64,000 bases of DNA from Tigriopus japonicus (GCA_010645155.1 JAAGOF010000109.1:129420-193419); one strand, 5' to 3'. Shown: positions 12,801-25,460, counted from the stretch's first letter. The notes: a model not told the origin generated them from the sequence alone. A program made the numbers and translations.

Positions 12801-15800
12801 CATTCTCTTGTTCCACTTACCTCGTCACCAGTAACGAAGGCCGTGTTCTTGATGCGTCCATTCTCGAGAGGCCAGGCTGCATTCAGACTCTCACCTCCAC
12901 CATACCAATGGCCTTGAATCTCGTCATCGGCGGGGAAACAGTCCATGGGGCTCACATCGGGATGAAGGGACTGCCAAGACAGCCTAGAGAAAATAGAAGA
13001 ACAAAATGTCTATGAGTGACAAGTTATGAAGAACTATGATACGCCCAAGAGTTCTTGGTAACACTTCTCGGAGAATTGCAATTACGGCCTTTTTGCAAAT
13101 CCCCTTAAGGCGAGACTTGTGCAAATGCCCGGCTTTTCGTAGCAAAGTTTCTACTCATTCTGTTGGATGAAGAGGCATCAACTCAGCTCTGAGAGAACGA
13201 GACAGTGGCTTGAACCAACAAAAAAGGACCCTTCATCGAAACAGAGAGCTGCGGGACTTCTCGACTATGGACTTGAAGATTTTTTTTGTTTTTGGTTTAT
13301 CTCGTCAACAACCTTGATACCCGAGCCCAACTTGTATTCTTCGAGCTTAATATCTGCTAATTGTTCGAAGATTTTACACCTTTCACACGGCCTTGGTAGA
13401 TCGAAGGCCTTCAAATATATCGGTTTTTACATGTAGCTCAAGACTTGATTTTGGCTACCAATTTCTGGGTCAAAACGAAAAGCAAACGGCTTCATGTCCT
13501 TGGTTCGAGGCATTTCTTTGCCAGCACGGAATCAGAATCTGATCCAATCAAGAATGAGCGAGCTAGATTCTGCTTTCGGTATATAGACACTTTTGGAAAA
13601 GACTATAGTTTTGTGGATGAGCAATTAGATGTGTCAGTATTGTGTCTTTGTGTTCTTCTCTCAAACTTGCAATTTCATAACTTCGCCAAAATTGATCTGT
13701 TCAAACAATGACAGCCCAAGAATACATTACTGTAAACATTCAAGACAAAGATGAGTTAGTAAATTCAATTATGACCTTCAAAGGCTACCAACCTTGACTT
13801 TCAATTTGAGTTCAATTTCATGAACAATGATGTCAAATCGTGCATTGGATAGTGAGCCAAGCGGAGCTTTAACTAATGATGGTGTTTGCAGCAGAATTGC
13901 GGACGTTTTTGGCATAGCAAGAATGAATCTAACTTCAAGAGGTATCCCTCTTGGAACTGTTCCATCTTTTAATGAGCACATTCCGAGAAACATCAGACCA
14001 AACATCGAAAACACAGAAAAAAGAATATCGTGCCGAGGCTACACTCATGCCACTCTTAAATAACTAAATCTTCCCCGAGAAGTACAGGTTTGGGAACCAA
14101 ATACTGAAATAAACTATTTTAAGTTTATAACTTTGATGGTTAAGACACCAGTTATCAGTTTTACAAGTCTCTTCTTAAATTGTTACACACTACTACCTTT
14201 GTTACTTTGATTTTTCTAAACCTATTCGAGCGATTCTACTTCCATCAAACCAGACTCCCTCTGAGAAGGCCAATACGATGATTTGGATCGCTTCACGCAC
14301 CCTTTCAAGATCAATAATGTCCTCTAAGATGACTGAGGCACTTAGAGCGCAAAAGTAAATTATGACCACATTAAAAAACAACGATTCAAGACATCCTTGG
14401 CGAATTGCAGAGGCGATTTGTTGATAACTCCATCAACTCAGCTTTCTACAAGGTCCATCGGTATTTGGATTGGTTTTGCTTTGGCTGAAGGCTACATGAC
14501 CACCCCGAAATCACTTAAGTGGACTCTGGATGCACCCTCTTGCCCTACATCGAATAAAGGGCAAAATTTCTGCTGCGCTAACATGGCCAAATCTGGCTAG
14601 AAGTTATATGGCTTAACTCATTAACAGACCTGACCCCTCAGAACCATTTCTGCTTACCAGACATCTTAACCGAATTTGCAATCGCAACAACAATCCATGT
14701 GGAGTAATAGAACAATACGAGTAAGACTTACTGTACGTGCGCCCAACCTTCCGCATCGTTATCGTTTACCACCGCCGTGTCAAAGCCATCATTGTTATTT
14801 AAGGTGAAAACATGTAAAATTATGCTTATTTAGATCCTTTATCTTCGCTTTTGAGTTTTTAGAATCCGGCCAAGCAATATAAGGGACACATTTTTGCTTT
14901 TGTTCAACGTTGCAGTTTACTTGATGTACGTAGAATTTGGTTCCTAACCCAGTATTTGATGATTCATACCTGTAACAACTGGTTTCAGTATCTGTCTGAT
15001 GTTGGATCCTTAACCTGGCCAATCCTTTCCATTCCAGACAACGTTCTTTGGATCCCCCATGGGGGCCATGATGGAGGTTACTTGGATCAATGCATGGATA
15101 TGGATGAATATCTCCTGGAAGCGTGACCGCTAATCGACTTTCCAAGATGAGCTTGTCCACTTGGTCAAATATTAGTAGCCTCCGATCGGCTTCTTCCAAT
15201 TTGAGATGTCCAAAGAGACGAAGCTGAATTTGAGAGTCAAACACTGGGTTGAAATAAGTGCAATTCATAGAAACAATCCATGTCATCAATAATTATTATT
15301 TTTTTACTCTGATTCAAATATTTGTTTCTAATTATGCTTTATGTGGGATTGCCTCACCAAAGAGAAAAGCTTATAAAGGGACTAAAGAAAGCATAATTTA
15401 GATGAGTAATTAAACTTTTAAAGAATAATTCGATTGAACCAATTTATGATGAGAAAGCACTTTGCCCTAAAAACGCGAGGCCATTACGAGGTTTGCTTGG
15501 TCTTGGCTTTACGTTGATTTATGGCTTTCCATTGGACAGAAATCTTCTTAGTTCCGCTCTAACGAAAGTAACAGGATATTTCATGGATGAGGAAGTTTTC
15601 TATCTTCTTAAAGGTGCTCATCAACATGGTTATGAAACGGGAGACACGGGTTCTTGCCCTCATCCTTTACATTCAAAAATAAAATGGTCAGTCACAAAAA
15701 AGTAGCTTTCCAAATCCTTGGAAAATAAACAACGGCTGAAGTAACATACGTGTCTCGAAACTGAAGTATCATCTGGCACCAAAACATGCAATCTCTACCA

Positions 15801-18800
15801 CTTCAGAATGAAATCAGTATCACTGCACACAATGGAATTATCATTAGGCAAGGAGCAAGAAGCACAATGAAAAGGACATCTATAGCACGTGATATGTTAT
15901 AATATTTGCATGTAAATTTCTTTTTTACTTTCCATGGGACCTAAAATTATTATTTTTCTTGTCTAAAAACAATATCGTTAATGTGTGGTCTCTTTTAAAG
16001 GTTGGGAAGGAAATTCGATGCTTTGGACTGTTAAGATATATCTTTTTATATATCGATATAGTACTCTATATTTCGAATGACTCACCTCTCCAATATGTTT
16101 GTAGTAAACCACATGGGCTGCAGCGATGAAGAGAACCACAACCAAAAAGAAAAAGGCCACCACAACGTTCAGTTTTCGCTTGTCCGTTTGCTCTTTTAAG
16201 TTGGCTACCTATATAGGAAAGAAGAAAAAACGTCTCAATGAATTTGACATTGTTTATTGGTTATTGACCAGCCAATTGAACTTCTGTTTGAGTTCATTTC
16301 GATCCGACCTACAAACATTTCTAGACACTTCGTGCCATGTTTGCGTCCAATCAATCCTCTTGGTCAGTTTTTGTGCCAATCCCTTCTTCATGTTCAACTA
16401 AAGGGGATTTTCTCTTTTCAAGGACCCTTGACGGAAGTCTTTAGTACTCCAAAAAAAGCCGCCCAAGTTCTTGATTTGAATTCAATGAATGCTAATGTCC
16501 TTGGGTCACGTGGTCTACGTGAATACTTACCGTCAAACGATCTTTGACGTTGTCCATGGTGGAGATGAGGGAACTTTTACTGGCATATCGCTTGAGTGAG
16601 TTGAGAGAGCTCCAAGCATCTTTCTTCTTATCAAATTCATCTTCTTCCTCGGCGTAGGGGGACAGATATTTGGTTGGAATTTTCTCCCTGGGAAACAAAA
16701 CTGATTGAATGCCACTGGTTTAAACCACTCTGCGATATTACTAAAACCATCAGAAATAATTGTGATAAACATGGAAGAGGGTGAGCGTGTTTGGTGGAAT
16801 CGGGTCTGACTTCTTGCCACTTGTTTGATTAGTTCCAGTCACAAAGTCACCATTTCATAGCTCAATAATCTGCACTCTCAAAATGATTCGAAGGGAAGGG
16901 TGGATCACATGTGCGACCACGGAACTCAAATATTCTACCACATTTTCCTGACAAAACTTGTCTGTCGGGGAAACTTTTGGGCAATTGTAAGTTTTCTGAA
17001 AACCTCTTCAAAGTAAGAAAAGCCCTAAGCACTGGAAATGAATTGGCCTTTCATTTGGTAAAAAGGTCGAGAAAAAAGTTTTCAATGGCTTTGGACCAAC
17101 TCGTCTGATGAGCCCCAAGCCAACGTTGAATGAGCATTCATGGACAAAAGATTAATATTCGCAAGCTTCATCGTTTCTGTCTGGCCGGAGCCCTTGGTTT
17201 TATTCATTAAAAACTCAGCTCTAAATAGCGCTGAAACTTCTTGCCCTCGACATAAATGGTTCATCCCCAAGGAACAGTGCTACAAATTAACATTTCCACC
17301 TCTCATCTTCAGCTCACCATTGTGGCAAGCTCAAACGTGGCTTCTCACCTCGAAAAATGGACCACTGGAACTGGTGTCAAAATCATGTTCCCACAAACAA
17401 CGTCAAAACAGCACCTCTATTTATTATGTTTGTACTTACGGCTCTGCCAAGGGTGCTGTTCCGGTGAAATTGTCAGCTGGAGGACCTGTTCCATTTACTG
17501 GAACAGGTGGTGGAGGTGAAGGCGGTGTGGCGGGTGAAGAGTTGAAGGCATTTGCTTTACTAGGAACAATTTCTGGAATGCTGCTGTCTGCTTCTGGGAT
17601 AAGTTTTTCTGATTCATCGTCTTTGATCTCAGACTCGCCCTGTAAACAGAAGTATGTCAGTTAACTTTCATTCTTTGTTGGTGGATAAAGCTAGATAGTG
17701 AGGTCCATTTTAGGGCAATAGGATGCAATCAAACTTATTTTGTAGCATTTGAAGTTGTTTTGAATAGGACTCGTCTCTCGAGAGTTCAAGCTTTCTCTAA
17801 AAACTACCTTCGGATTCATTCTTAGCTAATGGTACACGGACGAGGAACTTCAGAGAAATTCACAGCTCTGAGATCGAAATGCGATATATCCTCTTCATGT
17901 GGTGAATTTGATGTATCAGTCAAAACAGAATCAATCAAAAGCAACGTGGGTGTTGAATGGAACCGAAATGTCACCTTCTCAATATCCTCTTCAGCCATAA
18001 TGTCAACGGAAACTCGGCCTGAGCACAATGCAAGAAGCACCAAGTTCAATAGAATTCACTCCAATATGACTGAGCACTCATTCACTCGATTTGAAATAGC
18101 ATTTCCAACACAATCCAACTTTTCTTTGACGAACAACAACAGGTTCAAAAAAAGCCAGTCCGCAGGTACGATAAGAAGCAAATCAACACTACCCGAAAGC
18201 GGTTCTCGTCATGCTCCCAATCGTTGGGCCAGCCAACAAAGTAAGAACCCAAAATTTTGCTTTAGGCCATGAATTCAACGTCGTTTGTCTTGGATGTTGG
18301 AAGAGAGACGAAGGAACTATTGACAAGGGAGCTCTGGGTTACTTTTTGGTGAACACACACACATACATCCTCACAAAACAAGCACTTTGGCTACCTTCGT
18401 TATTCCTTCCGACTATCTCTGACCACATACGATAGAGGATAAGTTTGATTTTGTGAGTGGCTTCTCTCTATTTTGAACAGTCTTCGAGTTCTAATGTAGA
18501 GTTCTTTAAACCGAGTCATTCGAACCAGGACTGCGTGAGGCTTGTGTCAATTATGAAACTTGAGATAATTTATAATGTATCGAGAGACGAAGTCGATGCC
18601 AAATTGTCCAAGCTGTTTCTCGTTCTTAAATGCTTGATTGAGATGGAGTGTGTGTGAGGAATCAAAGTGACGATTAATAAAATCAATCTTTTTATAACCC
18701 CATATCTTTTGCTCGCATACTCTCCCGCGGGAATTTTCGAATGAAAAAAAAGCACCTCATCAATTAATAATGTCAACTGATATTATAATATCATATTAAC

Positions 18801-21800
18801 AATCGAACCAACGACGAGTGTTCATTAAAAAATGGCACAGGACGTATCTAAATATGTAGCACAACTTTGACTGAGAATTTTGTCGAACATTTAAGCATAG
18901 TTGATGAGTTGAGGGTTTATAAACGGAATAACGTTGAAAATGCTATGACAAAAAAGTTTTAATTTGAGGGTGGAAAATAAGTTGAAAAAAACGGCACAAA
19001 AATAAGTTCTTAAGCTATAAATATGGCCCAAAAAGGTTTTTGAAATGGGCAAGAATAGGTATTTTCTGACGACAAGTGGCCAAAAATTTGTGGACTCGTT
19101 CTTTCACCTTTGAAAAATGAGGAAATGTGCAAAAATTAAGTAAAGCCTAGTTTTGTTTTAAACCTGTTTTCTACAGCCAAGTTTTTTAGGCCAAAACAGC
19201 CAAAAAAAGTTTTTCAAAGCTTTAAGTAAAAACTTTTAATCCTCGCCCTAACTATAATGCACAAAAACTGGCTTTGGAAAGAACCACAAGAAAGCTTCCA
19301 ATCATGATTCGGCTCAGAAATTAAGAATAGTGCAAGTGCCTCTTGAACGATCTTTTCAAAGATGATTGCGTTATTTGGGGGAACTTTGTTTTGAAAATTT
19401 AAACGGAACAAATTGTCTATTCAGTTCAACCTTAAATGTTTGTTCATGAAGACAAGAGTTTGTCAAGTGGTTCCAAAAGTATTGACCCATTTTATTGAAA
19501 CCATGAAGAAAAGACTGAACGAGAAGAGGAGGTTTGTATGGAACTTTGGTTGAATTCTTAAACGCAGGTTATATAACGCAACGGGAAGAGCAAAACGTTC
19601 ATGAGGAGTGTATTAGGGAAAGGTACCGTTAAAATGTACTTGTGATATTCACACAATTAGGTTAAATACTAGAAAAATGTAATCAATTACAATTACAGCG
19701 GTAGAAAATGTATTTGACCTTAATAACAATGTACATATCAAATATGTATCAATTGCTTGCGGATTATATTTGTACACAAAACACTATGACAGATTTGGTT
19801 TTTCAAAACACTCCTACCAAGTAGTATGTAGATCAACATTTCAGTCATGCACAAATGTTTCATCAAAGTCATTTGATACCTAACCTCTCTTGCATGATGG
19901 TTACTTGTCACCTAAAAGCCCTTTTAAACTGTCAAAGCCGTTCTTCCCCCTTGAATTTTCACTGCACAAAATGAAATGTCAATTGTACCCAAAAACTTGA
20001 TGAACCAAGATTGATTGCTCAATTTGAGTGGCAATAAGAAACTGTTTTTCATTTGATTGAAGAGCCCAACTGAAGTGCGGGCATAAAGGCACAAACTCGA
20101 AATTACTTGTCGTAAATTGGTCCATAAATAAGAAAACATTCATGGAGACATAACGCGTTCCCTACCTTCAACGGATTTGGAGAAGCCACTCGAGAAATTT
20201 TAGCTTCGAGTAGCCTGTTCACTCGGTTTTCTTCGTCACTTTCTTCAGGTGGGGTAATTTCAATGGTGATTGCGTCAAATTTGGGTCTAATCCCTTTCTT
20301 TCGACCCCTCATGATGACAGAGCTGGGATTACTGTTATTATGATTATTTCATGACAACTTCACCATAAGATTCACTTCCTAGTCGTAGTTTGTTTGAAGC
20401 AAAAAGTACTCTTCTCTCACTTCAATGCTATATATTTTTGGCTTCCTGCCTAAATCAGCTTGTCACGAACACAATCAGCAAAACCCGCAGAGAAAGCCCG
20501 GAATCTTTTGCCTTGTGATGAAACACCGTTTGGCAATCCTAAATCCGATCCTGGCCATGATTTATTTTACGACCATTGCACCGGACTAGGTTCTTCGCGA
20601 ACGTACTTCTTAAAACTGAATCTAATCTCATTTTGGATGTCAGATATTTGAAGAGGGAGAGAGGTTGGACTGCCTCAGAAAATTACCGTGGCAAAACCTT
20701 AATTGCATTGCTTTTGTCATCATTATTGGGTGTATATCTTGTTCGAGCAACTTACGAGATGCCTGTTGAGTCCTTCAGGAAATGAATTGGACAATGACGA
20801 CGAACTTCGAGCATTTTTGCGACGAGGCGGACTCGGAAAAGTAGTCGAATCTTGTTCTTCTCCCACAGCGAAAAATATCTTGCGCTGGCTATTGTTCCTA
20901 GAATAAATGAAAGAGGCCAATTTTCAAACTAAAACGGACGACTTACTTCTCAGCCATTCAGAACCGAAAGGTATAACACACATTAGTAATAAAAGATTTG
21001 GAAAAAATCTATAAAAAAAATATCAAGTGTCATAACTAGGGCTCGGATAAGGTTGCTGGGGTTTTGCTTAAAGTTGCAATATTCTTTGTTAAAAGTTGCA
21101 TTTAATTTAACGAAAGGCAACTTTTTTGCTTTGCAATTTTTTTTCTAAAATTCACAGAAGCTTTGATGCCTTTAAAAGGTCCTATAAAAGCGCAATTTCA
21201 GTGTTTGAGGCAAAAAATGCCAAAAGTTGTCATTTATTTGCAAAAAAAATCGAAATTCGATGACCAAAAGTTGCAATAATTTGGTGCAAGTTGCATTTTG
21301 TAACTTCGTCCGAACCCTAGTTATAACATTTCTAAGTTACTATAATAGTTTGCTTGGATATAGTGTTGGTATTCACTACAGAATCACGGTGTTTCTTTAA
21401 AAATTGTTTTTTAAGGTTGCATCGAAATAATTTAAAATTCCTTAGTTCTCATAATAATCTTGAACTTTCTTCTTATGTTGGAAGCAAATAAATGAGTAAT
21501 CAATCCTTGCAACTTGTTCATGGGCACTAAATCCTGATTATTAAGTTCTGTCATGTAACTTACAGCATGTTTTTAACACGATATCGGTCAGTCAAAGAAT
21601 GGATGGTTTTGTACGGTGATGGATCTTGATTCCATCTACTTTGAGAGATCGAATTGAGCAATAGAGCCCCAAATTTGACTTGTTCCCATCACAATCTCTA
21701 TCATTTTATCGTTTTACGATTAGTTAAGTAATTCTTCGTGATGACTAAGGCTCGGAAAAGTAGCAAAATACAACTTATGGCCTTTTTTAGTGAAATTTAG

Positions 21801-22982
21801 CAACTTATTGTCAAGGCACACTTACTTTGTGTTTTTTTGCAATAAATAGAAACTTTTGGCATTTATTTTGTCTTGGTTACTTAAGTCTTGTGGTAAAGTA
21901 TTCGAATTATATATTTTACAGGAATTGATAGTTCTTTATCCTCGAGCAATTTGCGCACAGCAAAAATGTGTTCTTAATGAAGCCAGAGGTTAAAAAAGAC
22001 ACACTTAAGATTTCGAACTTGCTCGCCGAATTGAGACATATTTTTGGCCAAAACTTGGCCAAAAAGTGACATTTTTAGGCTAGTAAATGGCAACTTGTGT
22101 TGCATTGAGTGCAACTTTTAACAGAAAATATTTTAACCTTAAACAAAAAAACAGCAACCCTATCAGAGCCCTATTGATGAAATTGAGGGTAGGGAGAGCG
22201 ATTAAACAATCCTGAAAATGCTTTCCCGTCCGATATATTTCGAAAACATTTTGGGATTCTTTCTATTGTAGCCTTGTCAAGTGAAGATGAAGAAAGCTCG
22301 TCGATATAAAAGTTCTTCAAACACAACTAGATATTCGGGCTAGAATTCAAAAAAAACCTGGGTGGTCAGAGAAACGTACCAGATATTGACAAACCCATCG
22401 TGCTCAAACATAGCGGTCACTTTTACATAATGAAAGGCTATGACTGACAAGATTATTTTTACTTCTAATTATTTCAGTCAAATCTGGACTGTTTTCAGTC
22501 CATATCATTAGAAATTAGCCTCAGTGCACAATTGAACCATTTTCCAGAGGCCCTTTTAGAGATGGAAAAGTGGATTCTGACCTGGTAATACCTCGATTTG
22601 GATCTAAAGGTTGTAACGGTATTTCGCCCGGAGCTTCATCACTAAAATCCCAATCAAACGAGGATTTCGACAATTGTTTCATGATACCGCGTTTCACTTC
22701 CATCGACGAATCTGCTTGGTCCACTCCACCTTTGGTATATTCCATTATCTAAGGGGATTGCACTTCCGTTCAACTCAATCACACTTCCGGGTTCTTTCTG
22801 ACTTCATTGCGGAAATTCAAATGACACCTAGCTCTCTCACCTCGTCTTCATTGGCAAAAGAAATTGATGGCGATCTTCGGAACGCGTCACGCCCAGCTCT
22901 GCGATCAAAAACGGGCGTGGTGGGCTCCGACCCACCCGAATCACTGAATTCGGAATCCAGGTCGACGGCGTTATTCTTCAAA
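6860..22982 (-). CDS. MYORG: MYORG-like type II membrane glycosidase (glycoside hydrolase family 31)
   Basis: Minus-strand exons in gene order: 22841-22982, 22582-22748, 20756-20897, 20166-20312 (alternative start), 17440-17639, 16531-16687, 16086-16208, an unresolved gap, then 14970-15243, 12821-12983, 10856-10992, 9781-9961, 9463-9650, 9046-9187, 7964-8116, 7733-7833, 7393-7666, 6990-7313 and 6860-6925. MYORG is an ER/Golgi alpha-galactosidase-like GH31 protein. Seen here: an acidic Ser/Pro-rich cytoplasmic tail; one membrane segment in 16086-16208 (VVVAFFFLVVVLFIAAAHVV); family motifs CLEWKG, HWYGGGESLNAAWPLE, LTINPFVSTES, VFFVDSGNTF (nucleophile Asp), RWWQLNTFMPMLHF and DEFLIGDSLLVAPVL. 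Where the catalytic acid/base Asp is expected (PDxVGG) the sequence is PGPVGG. All phases agree except between the membrane exon and 14970-15243, which need a missing 3n+1 exon. The upstream exon before 22982 was not found. Confidence 0.85.
6896..6901 (+). promoter_or_regulatory. Likely polyadenylation signal of the EEP-like gene
   Basis: First canonical AATAAA after the stop at 6743. It lies inside the last coding exon of the convergent glycosidase gene, so the two 3' ends probably overlap. Confidence 0.4.
10993..12047. other. Intron of the MYORG-like gene, left of the hAT-type MITE
   Basis: Non-coding on both strands. I see no exon or RNA gene. The other long introns of this gene (8117-9045, 9962-10855, 12984-14969, 15244-16085, 16688-17439, 17640-20165) likewise show no further gene. 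One of them must hold the missing small exon. Confidence 0.5.
12048..12333. mobile_element. hAT-type MITE with perfect 8 bp target duplication
   Basis: Terminal inverted repeats are CAGGGGTCGGCAACC and its complement at the right end. They are flanked by the perfect direct duplication GGCTAGTC (12040-12047 and 12334-12341). CAGGGGTCGGCAAC is a typical hAT end. The element is 286 bp with no coding capacity, rich in GGGCCCAC motifs, and sits in an intron of the glycosidase gene. The perfect duplication suggests a young insertion. Confidence 0.9.
17975..17998 (-). CDS. MYORG: Possible second alternative first exon of the MYORG-like gene (MAEEDIEK)
   Basis: ATG in a good context (gacattATGG), eight acidic codons, then a GTGACA donor in phase 0. 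It would splice directly to the acidic exon starting at 17639 (GESEIKDDES...). An in-frame stop just upstream excludes an internal exon. It is short, so chance is possible. Confidence 0.3.
20166..20312 (-). CDS. MYORG: Alternative first coding exon of the MYORG-like gene (MRGRKKGIRP...)
   Basis: It opens with an ATG, encodes 49 residues of a basic then acidic disordered tail, and ends at GTAGGG in phase 0, matching the phase-0 start of the exon at 17639. No in-phase acceptor joins it to the exon ending at 20756, so I read it as an alternative start rather than an internal exon. A TATA-like AAAAATATATAG lies about 116 bases upstream (20428-20439, minus strand). Confidence 0.5.
20428..20439 (-). 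promoter_or_regulatory. TATA-like box ahead of the alternative first exon
   Basis: AAAAATATATAG on the minus strand, 116 bases upstream of the ATG at 20312. This is plausible, but AT-rich matches are common here. Confidence 0.25.
21037..21319. mobile_element. hAT-type MITE, TAGGGCTCGGA family, copy 1
   Basis: The ends are TAGGGCTCGGATAAG and, reverse-complemented, TAGGGTTCGGACGAAG. They are flanked by GTCATAAC (21029-21036) and GTTATAAC (21320-21327), a 7/8 match as expected for hAT. The 283 bp interior repeats AAAGTTGCA-like motifs and does not code. Confidence 0.8.
21746..22173. mobile_element. hAT-type MITE, TAGGGCTCGGA family, copy 2 (decayed)
   Basis: The ends are TAAGGCTCGGAAAAG and, reverse-complemented, TAGGGCTCTGATAGGG, related to copy 1 at 21037. 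The flanks GTGATGAC and TTGATGAA match at 6 of 8 positions. It is non-coding, about 428 bp, with internal TTGGCCAAAA motifs. It is older than copy 1 by its divergence. Confidence 0.6.
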
Positions 22983-24355
22983 CTACAATCGGAAAAATAC
23001 AATGTCAATCAGCTGAATATTATCCCCATTGGAACCGGGAGGATCTATCACAGTCCTACGGCGTATCTGATATTACACAGAACAAGACGAGTTTTCCACT
23101 ACAAATCCTGATATCCAAACTAGTAGTACACACGCTCACACTCACTCCCAGCCTTCTCTGATATGCTCCATGGTGAAAAAGACACAAGTTGGGTTGTTAT
23201 GTCTTCATTTGAAAGGGTGAACCCAAATGTCCACACGCTTCATCCTTGGAATATCTTATTGCTTCTCTTCATCCCAAAGCTTATAATCATGAACTGAGCG
23301 TCGTGTGCACTTACTCTTGCTGTTGTTGTTTATTGAAGGAATTAATCCAGCTTTTCATCCTCAGATCATTCGTGTCCATGCTGGTCAATCAAGGATCGAT
23401 CACAACGAGGTCAGGGGCGGGAATCCAAGTCAGGGGGAAGACAGAGAGACACACATACACGGCAGGATTAATTCTCATCCAAAAACTCTACGCAAATCCT
23501 TGGACAAACTATCAAAGACTCATTATCAATTCAGGAACATTTGAACGTCGTCGTCGACAACGACGACGAAAATGATGGACGTTATCTTGGAGTAAGATTG
23601 TACATCACTACTGGTTACCTAGAGCATGTCTGTAGTATTTGCTCTGATGACATTCTTCGTTTGATCTTCAGTCAGACTGTTAAGTGCACTTCAAGATTTC
23701 TTGATTTCATCTTGGTGGTGGAAGATAACCAAGAACTTCGACTAGTCGCAAATCTCTAGCAAGTGCATCGGCAACATTTCGTTTCTCAAAACTTGCATGT
23801 CCAATTCTCAGGGCTACCAAAAAAGTTCGATATCAAGGCCAAACGAGGTATTTGGGTTCGGGAACAAAAACAAACAAGAGCGGAATTCAAGTAAAAACTA
23901 TCAGATTCGTTGTTTTCATATTCCACAATTTGATTAACGTTTGTGCTAACAAAGCTTAAAGGGGAGTTTGAAATAGACATGCACATTTAAAAGCCAAAGG
24001 TTGTACTGGTTGATCACAGACTTCGGTTGCAAACATCCCAATGATTGAAAAATCTAATCGTGTGTTTCCCCCTGCTAGGGCGACGTGGAATATCGAACGG
24101 AAACTCTAATTTCTTATTATTATAATTATTGGCTTGCACAGAAAAATGCGCATCCCTGACTTAATTTCTCATCGATTACATGTTAGCCAAGGACTTTTTT
24201 TGTTCTTGACCACTCTATTCCAGTTTTTCACTTTGGAAGGCTTGGTGCCCTATTCAACGGGAACGTGAAGGCATGGACAAGTCAAGTTCCTGGTCTGAAA
24301 AAGGCCGACATGATAGGGTACAAATTGCAATTTATAAAAGAAAATCTCCGCTTTA
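22983..24355. other. Upstream region of the MYORG-like gene
   Basis: The phase of the exon at 22841-22982 requires an upstream exon ending in phase 2, which I could not place. A near-palindromic CGTCGTCGTCGACAACGACG run lies near 23550. I recognise no other gene. Confidence 0.35.
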
Positions 24356-24363
24356 CGATGCAT

Positions 24364-24871
24364 TAATTGTAGGTAAAAAGGTCACAAACAAAACGGTCAC
24401 AAGTAAATAAGTACAGTAAAAAGATCACAAAGAAAAAAGGTCAGAAGGAAAAAAGGTCACACTTTAAAATGGTCACGGTAAAAAGGAAGGCCACACGGTA
24501 AAAAAGTCACGGTGAGAAATTACTTTTCTTGGTATTATTGTGTCTTAACTGGAATATATGAGAAGCCCATGGGCAGATCTCGAAAGAAGGGTAAATTTTG
24601 ACTCCAGAGGGGTTAGGGAACACCCTTCTCCATGGTCCACTGAATTCGGGGCGGGTTGGGATCATTGTCCTAAAAAGTGTTGGAAATGGCTTCCTGTTGA
24701 GTGTACTTGTGGGACCTTTGCCTTGTCATAATTGTGCTCCACCCGGTTAATCTTGGGATCCCATGGAACAATTTTCTACCAAGGAAGATACCAGGGTCCC
24801 TGGCCTACCCCTTGGCTACGTCCGGAGACCCTTTTACTGAGACCTTTTGCCGTGATCTTTTTACCGCGCAC
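24364..24871. mobile_element. 508 bp element with ends built of degenerate GGTAAAAAGGTCACA repeats
   Basis: It is flanked by a perfect 8 bp direct repeat CGATGCAT (24356-24363 and 24872-24879). The left about 140 bases are a degenerate tandem array of a 12-18 base unit around AAAAAGGTCACA. The right end carries the same units in inverse orientation (TGAGACCTTTTGCCGTGATC, then TTTTTACC). The 8 bp duplication suggests a hAT-like mechanism, and the terminal arrays resemble transposase-binding subterminal repeats. It has no coding capacity. Confidence 0.6.
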
Positions 24872-24977
24872 CGATGCATCAAATCTGCCTATTTAATTGT
24901 CTTATTTATAGCGCTTTAGAATTTAAAAAAAAAATGTTTTAGAAATAAGATGAAGAGATCTTTTCGGTGTTCCAATT

Positions 24978-25026
24978 GGTTTTAGAGCAATACTTATCGT
25001 GCAGTCGTTAAATAATAAGTAGTTGT
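24978..25026 (+). repeat. Direct repeat A, copy 1
   Basis: GGTTTTAGAGCAATACTTAT followed by a similar TTAAATAATAAGTAGTT stretch. A second copy lies at 25412-25460. Copy 1 is outside and copy 2 is inside the left end of the 3.8 kb hAT-type element. Confidence 0.7.
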
Positions 25027-25275
25027 TGCACACAATTTTATTTGGTTTGTTGTTATCACTAGGGATGGGCAGAAAGTGCAAATAGATTTACCCTTTTGGT
25101 TACCGAAAGTTGTAGGAAAAAGTACCCAAAAGTGCGAAAACAAAGTGCAGAAAAAGGTTAAAAGTGCAAATAAATGTGGAAAAAAGAGCAAATTACTGGA
25201 ATTAAAAAGTCATTCATAGTCAGAGTATCCACGGCACTTAATTGAGCTAGAGAAGTGACTTAAAAGTTCTAAAGA

Positions 25276-25315
25276 CATTTGAGACTAGTTTTGAGATGAA
25301 GAGACAATGCCGCAC
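25276..25315 (+). repeat. Direct repeat B, copy 1
   Basis: CATTTGAGACTAGTTTTGAG followed by ATGAAGAGACAATGCC. A similar copy lies at 26722-26761. Confidence 0.65.
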
Positions 25316-25411
25316 AAGTTCTATTAATCAAGTCACGAGCAAAAAAGGATATAAATTCATTTAAAATACACTAAAACACAATCTTCTGAATTTTCTGAAT
25401 TTCTGTACTAA

Positions 25412-25460
25412 GGTTTTAGAGCAATACTTATCGTGTCAATCATTAAATAATAAGTAGTTA
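25412..25460 (+). repeat. Direct repeat A, copy 2
   Basis: Same order of motifs as at 24978-25026, with a few substitutions. Confidence 0.7.

Noticed and set aside
14730..14815. Possible glycosidase exon (DGFDTAVVNDNDAEGWAHV) on the minus strand
   Set aside because: It has no acceptor in the right phase, and the exons on either side (14970 to 12983) already join perfectly to give SCYR-LSWQS.
15358..15381. 24-base microexon candidate (SLYKLFSL) for the phase gap
   Set aside because: Its length is a multiple of three, so it does not repair the frame.
23540..23575. CGTCGTCGTCGACAACGACG near-palindrome as an operator or hairpin
   Set aside because: It is a simple trinucleotide-type run; the arms are imperfect and short.
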